NCBI RefSeq assembly: GCF_900110185.1
Contig: NZ_FOCT01000003.1
Span: 124,001-188,000, forward strand
DNA: 64,000 nucleotides
Reading direction: 5' to 3'
Origin: Nitrosospira multiformis
Lineage (GTDB): Bacteria; Pseudomonadota; Gammaproteobacteria; Burkholderiales; Nitrosomonadaceae
Shown: positions 60,644 through 64,000 of the stretch, one piece after another
Position numbering within the stretch: the first letter of the stretch is position 1
Layout: the number at the start of each line of letters is the position of its first letter
Made by a program: the position numbers and the translations under genes
Notes under the pieces: generated by a model
What the model was told of the DNA's origin: nothing
What the model saw: only the letters and a program-made list of their open reading frames with translations
Databases searched by the model: none

Positions 60644-61996
60644 CTAATCCTCCGTCATGGCCATTTTTAAATGATCCAGTATCGGTTTTAGGATGTAGTT
60701 CATCATCGTACGCTCACCCGTCTTCACGAACAGATCAACTGGCATTCCCGGCTTGATCTGCAAGTCGACGATCATTTTTATCCCTTCAGGTGCCACCCGG
60801 GCTTGCAGTTTGTAGTAGGGCTCTCCCGTGTTTTCATCAACAAAGCGATCCGCAGACACCTGAGTCACTATTCCTGGTATATGAGGCGTCAGATTGCGGT
60901 TGAATGCGGTAAATATAAGTTCCACAGGAAGATCGGAATGGACTTTATCGATCAGATGCACTGGCAGGCGACCTTCAACCATCAATGGATCATCTCGGGG
61001 AACAATGTCCATCATCTTAAAACCAGGGGCGATTACACCGCCTCGGGTGAAGACGTTCAAGCCGACTACTGTGCCGTCAACCGGCGCTTTGACCAGCACG
61101 TTTGCGAGGTCATGATCCAGACCGCTTAGCTTGTGAGCAAGCGCCTCTGCTTCTTTTTGCACATCCGACAACTGAGAGCGCACTTCCTTCTGGTATTCCT
61201 GCTGACGTTGGATACGGCGCAGCTTCAATTCGGCAATTTGCCGCTGTCCTCGGCCGATGTTGCCAATGTCTTCAGAAATTGCCCCCCTGATCTGCACATA
61301 CATTCGCTCCAGTTCCAGCAATCGATTGCGAGCTACGTAACCTTCCGAGGCCAGATCACGCATCCCACCCAACTGCTCTTGTAAAAATTCCAGTTGCTGT
61401 TTTTTACTATCCCGTGATTCCTCCAGACCACTGGTTTGCAACTTCAGACCGGAAATACTCTCATCCATTGCGGACAACTCACTCTGTATTCCCAATAGTC
61501 GGGAACTGAATAGATGCTGCTGCAGGGCGATATAGTTGGCAACAATCGGGTCGCTTTTCATCTTTTCCAGCTCTATGGGAAAAACAATGGCCTTTTTCCC
61601 ATCACGCTCAGCAATCAAACGAGCTTCTGCTGCACGCGCAGCAAAATATTGGACCCGCATCGTCTCGGCGTTAGCTTTGACTTGCACGCTATTCATGCGA
61701 ACCAGTACAGTCCCCGCTTCAACCACATCTCCTTCTCTCACGAGGATGTCTTCAATCGTTCCGCCCGCTTGATGCTGTATTGCTTTCCTGTTGTTCGCCA
61801 CCGTAACAGTGCCGCTAAGTGGCACCCCTTTATCGAGCGGAGCCAGTGAACCCCACAATAAAAAACCTCCAATACCCGCGATGACGATTCCCCAGCCGAG
61901 GCGGATATACTGGAGAGCATCGCCGTCTACTCCTGAAAGGGTCGATTCGTGGGGGCCCCCATAGGTACTGCCGCTGCTCTGCAACTTCATTTGCAT
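60644..61996 (-). CDS. HlyD-family periplasmic adaptor of a type I secretion system
   Basis: 450 residues, ATG with AGGAG spaced 8 bp. One N-terminal membrane helix (LGWGIVIAGIGGFLLWGSLAPL), lipoyl-like half (AIQHQAGGTIEDILVREGDVVEAGTVLVRM), a long coiled coil (about 95-290), second lipoyl half (VLVKAPVDGTVVGLNVFTRGGVI) and the C-terminal beta-barrel ending LQIKPGMPVDLFVKTGERTMMNYILKPI, all in the HlyD/PrtE pattern. It joins the ABC transporter to TolC. 117 bp separate it from the ABC gene. Confidence 0.95.
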   Translation of the reverse strand: MQMKLQSSGSTYGGPHESTLSGVDGDALQYIRLGWGIVIAGIGGFLLWGSLAPLDKGVPLSGTVTVANNRKAIQHQAGGTIEDILVREGDVVEAGTVLVRMNSVQVKANAETMRVQYFAARAAEARLIAERDGKKAIVFPIELEKMKSDPIVANYIALQQHLFSSRLLGIQSELSAMDESISGLKLQTSGLEESRDSKKQQLEFLQEQLGGMRDLASEGYVARNRLLELERMYVQIRGAISEDIGNIGRGQRQIAELKLRRIQRQQEYQKEVRSQLSDVQKEAEALAHKLSGLDHDLANVLVKAPVDGTVVGLNVFTRGGVIAPGFKMMDIVPRDDPLMVEGRLPVHLIDKVHSDLPVELIFTAFNRNLTPHIPGIVTQVSADRFVDENTGEPYYKLQARVAPEGIKMIVDLQIKPGMPVDLFVKTGERTMMNYILKPILDHLKMAMTED

Positions 61997-62090
61997 TTCA
62001 TCACTCCTACGATCTCATACTCGTCAGCAGACTTTGAATTCTCTGATAGACATTTCCTCTTTACTTCCGACCAATTTTTATCTTGACTGC

Positions 62091-62126
62091 GCCTGCTACG
62101 CCTGCTACGCCTGCTACGCCTGCTGC
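62091..62126. repeat. Four-copy 9-bp tandem repeat spanning the ABC gene stop codon
   Basis: GCCTGCTAC repeated at 62091-62099, 62100-62108 and 62109-62117, then GCCTGCTGC at 62118-62126. Read on the minus strand each unit is GCGTAGCAG and supplies a TAG stop, so copy-number change would not alter the protein. Confidence 0.9.
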
Positions 62127-63823
62127 ACTGGCTGTGGACGGGAGTTCCTCAACCTGTCCAGGACTTGAGCAGTCGGGCCAAACAATTGCGCTTTTCCATC
62201 CACTAACAGCAGCAGCTTGGTTGTGGCAGCCAGTACCCTGTTCTTGTGGCTGATTATTACAATGGTTTTACCCTGCTTGCGCAGATCCTCGATTGCCTCA
62301 ATCAATGCCTGCTCACCCATCTCGTCAAGATTTGAGTTGGGTTCATCCAGCATAATCAGGGAGGGCTCACCGTACATTGCCCGCGCCAGGCCGAGACGCT
62401 GCTTTTGACCACCCGATAATCCTGCTCCGCCGTCTCCAAGAGGGGTGTCGTAACCTTGGGGGAGGCGCAAGACCATTTCATGAATTCCCGCGCGCTTGGC
62501 TGTCATTACCACGTTTTCTGAATTGACCTCTCCAAACCGGGCGATATTCTCCGCAACCGTTCCCGCAAACAGCTCGATACCCTGCGGAAGGTAACCGATG
62601 TGCGGGCCGAGCTCATCCTTGTTCCAGTAATAGACATCTGCTCCATCTAGACGTACTTTACCCATTGCCACTGGCCAGACCCCCACCAGCAAACGCGCTA
62701 GTGTCGATTTTCCCGAACCACTGGGGCCGATGACTCCCAATACATCACCGGGCACAATCTTAAAACTCAAGTTTTTAAGAACGCTGACTGTAGAACCCGG
62801 GGGGGCGCTGGTCACCGCTTCCACCGACACTTCCCCAAGCGGTTTTGGCAGCGGCATTCCTGTTTCACGCACGGGATTCGCCACCAAAAGTTCGTTCAGA
62901 CGCTGGTAAGCACTCCGCGTGCTACTCCAGCTTCTCCACACACTTATCAACTGCTCCACCGGGCTCAATGCCCTGCCCAGCAGAATCATGGCAACGATCA
63001 TCATTCCGGGCGTAACTTTCCCTTCCAGGACAAGCAGGGCTCCCAGACCCAATATGAGCGACTGCATCGAAACCCGGACGAACTTTGTAATTGAACTGAT
63101 CTTTCCCGCCTTTTGGCTGGCTTCCGCTTGCAGTTGCAGAACCCTGTCATTGAGTCTTAACCAGCGTGCCATCAGGTCGGGCAGCATACCCATTGCGGCA
63201 ATGACTTCCGCATTCCGCAAATTGTTGGTTGCGAGATTGCTTGATGTAATCGCTACCGCATTTGCTTCCTCGAGTGGTTTTTTGGATAAGGCTTGGTTGG
63301 CAAAGGCCAAAGCAATGAGCACCGCAGCTCCAGTCAAGGCAAACAAGCCTAGCAGCGGACTAAACAGGAAAATGACAGCCAGATATATTGGGAACCATGG
63401 AACATCAAAAAAAGCAAACAGGCCTTGACTTGTTAAAAACTGACGGATGGTGGTGAAATCCTGCAGCGCCTGCCCCGCGCTACCCCCTGCGCGCTTCAGA
63501 TTTTGTTCAAACGCAGCTGTATAAATGCGTTTGTTCATCTTCATATCAAGCTGTGCCCCGATCCGGATCAGAACAAAGCTTCGTACAAGCTCCAGGGCGC
63601 CCATGAACAGAAAGGCTCCGAGCGCCATCAAAGTCAGCATCAGCAAAGTCGTTTCGTTCCGGCTTGCCAGAACTCTGTCATACACTTGCAGCATGTACAG
63701 GGATGGAACCAGCATCAACAAGTTGATAATGGCGCTGAAGATTCCTACCGTTCTGAATGCCCCCTTGAAGCTTAGAAGGATTTGCGCAATTTCTGTCTTG
63801 GGAAATTTCAATTTGTAAGTCAC
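62114..63823 (-). CDS. Type I secretion ABC transporter, permease-ATPase (PrtD type)
   Basis: 569 residues. Membrane domain with about six helices (INLLMLVPSLYMLQVYDRVL, LLMLTLMALGAFLFMGAL, FPIYLAVIFLFSPLLGLFALTGAAVLIALAF, SLILGLGALLVLEG), then ATPase: Walker A GPSGSGKS, signature LSGGQKQRLGLARAMYG, Walker B LIMLDEPNSNLD, H-loop IISHK. The lack of an N-terminal C39 domain and the sequence style resemble PrtD/AprD exporters of RTX proteases. GTG 63823 (AAGG is too close) or TTG 63811 could be the start. First gene of the transporter part of the operon. Confidence 0.94.
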   Translation of the reverse strand: MTYKLKFPKTEIAQILLSFKGAFRTVGIFSAIINLLMLVPSLYMLQVYDRVLASRNETTLLMLTLMALGAFLFMGALELVRSFVLIRIGAQLDMKMNKRIYTAAFEQNLKRAGGSAGQALQDFTTIRQFLTSQGLFAFFDVPWFPIYLAVIFLFSPLLGLFALTGAAVLIALAFANQALSKKPLEEANAVAITSSNLATNNLRNAEVIAAMGMLPDLMARWLRLNDRVLQLQAEASQKAGKISSITKFVRVSMQSLILGLGALLVLEGKVTPGMMIVAMILLGRALSPVEQLISVWRSWSSTRSAYQRLNELLVANPVRETGMPLPKPLGEVSVEAVTSAPPGSTVSVLKNLSFKIVPGDVLGVIGPSGSGKSTLARLLVGVWPVAMGKVRLDGADVYYWNKDELGPHIGYLPQGIELFAGTVAENIARFGEVNSENVVMTAKRAGIHEMVLRLPQGYDTPLGDGGAGLSGGQKQRLGLARAMYGEPSLIMLDEPNSNLDEMGEQALIEAIEDLRKQGKTIVIISHKNRVLAATTKLLLLVDGKAQLFGPTAQVLDRLRNSRPQPVQQA

Positions 63824-63895
63824 CTTAGAGCCAGGTCCAAGCGCAACTGTATGAGTGGGGACGAACCCTTTGCGGGACCTGAATGATTACGGTCT

Positions 63896-63948
63896 GGGGA
63901 AGAGGAATCGCTTCCCCCCCAAAATCTACCAGGTCACGCTGCGTGACC
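63896..63948 (-). terminator. Two hairpins upstream of the ABC gene; possible attenuator
   Basis: GGTCACG (63932-63938) pairs with CGTGACC (63942-63948) with a 3-nt loop; on the minus strand it is followed within a few bases by GATTTT. A second hairpin, GGGGAAG (63896-63902) with CTTCCCC (63911-63917), lies nearer the ABC gene. They sit between a probable substrate gene and the transporter genes, where partial terminators are common. Confidence 0.5.
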
Positions 63949-63972
63949 CAGTAGAAGATGAGTTATCAGCGG

Positions 63973-64000
63973 TTAAGCGATAACATCCAGGCTTGGATCG
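63973..64000 (-). CDS. C-terminal end of a gene at the right edge, probably a type I secretion substrate
   Basis: On the minus strand the last codons visible read DPSLDVIA and then TAA (63973-63975). Type I-secreted proteins often end in a hydrophobic motif after an acidic residue, such as DVIA-like or DFxV tails. The gene would lie directly upstream of the transporter operon, where substrates often are. Only eight residues are visible, so this is a context-based guess; the remainder is outside the window. Confidence 0.35.

Overview
The window looks like a chromosomal segment of a betaproteobacterium, most plausibly a Nitrosospira-like ammonia oxidiser (Nitrosomonadaceae). I infer this from the gyrA-serC-serA-pheA-hisC-DAHP synthase-tyrA order, the betaproteobacterial tmRNA tag ANDENYALAA, an EncFtn-type ferritin of the kind known in Nitrosomonas, and PEP-CTERM and HAF-repeat proteins. 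No species call is possible without a database search.

Layout. (1) 1-3740: the C-terminal part of a hybrid histidine kinase running in from the left edge, a BON-domain lipoprotein, and a NYN/OST-HTH protein on the minus strand. (2) 3768-10258, minus strand: a tightly overlapping glycan operon with a Wzt-like ABC ATPase, a PIG-L-like protein, a glycosyltransferase-methyltransferase fusion, a Gfo/Idh/MocA oxidoreductase and a DegT aminotransferase. Together they suggest synthesis, modification and export of an amino-sugar-containing surface glycan. A solo lpxA diverges from the operon. (3) 11162-13656: a wrecked PIN toxin gene, a PEP-CTERM zinc protease, a small secreted protein and a stand-alone EncFtn-like ferritin. 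(4) 13676-23182, minus strand: aromatic amino acid and serine biosynthesis plus gyrA. (5) 23487-27090, plus strand: an OmpA-family protein, mtaD, ubiG and gph. (6) 27520-27881: tmRNA (ssrA).

(7) About 27882-46935 is an integrated island at the 3' end of ssrA. Its first 10.6 kb is orderly: tyrosine integrase, hypothetical protein, AlpA-like regulator, DUF927 NTPase, an intergenic array of about 19 GTTAC/GTAAC motifs, a type III restriction-modification pair (mod-res), then a DUF262 protein coupled to a HEPN-like protein. The remaining 8 kb is older-looking cargo and debris: a PNPOx-like protein, IS3-family relics, a broken cheR-like gene, a YugP-type metallopeptidase, a VOC protein, an M32 carboxypeptidase, a Sel1 lipoprotein, a HAF-repeat relic and a duplicated 0.5-kb segment. 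A degraded ssrA-like 3' end followed directly by a strong terminator at 46905-46971 is a good candidate for the displaced attR.

(8) 47123-58205: signalling genes with a large segmental duplication. An intact kinase-regulator-kinase module (54556-57988) has a second copy at about 47830-49345 in which both kinases are reduced to stubs and only the response regulator survives. A third, diverged kinase-regulator pair and three exported proteins of unknown function lie between the copies. (9) 58463-64000: a CRP/FNR-family regulator, then a type I secretion operon (ABC transporter, HlyD adaptor, TolC) on the minus strand. The right edge probably holds the last codons of a secreted substrate.
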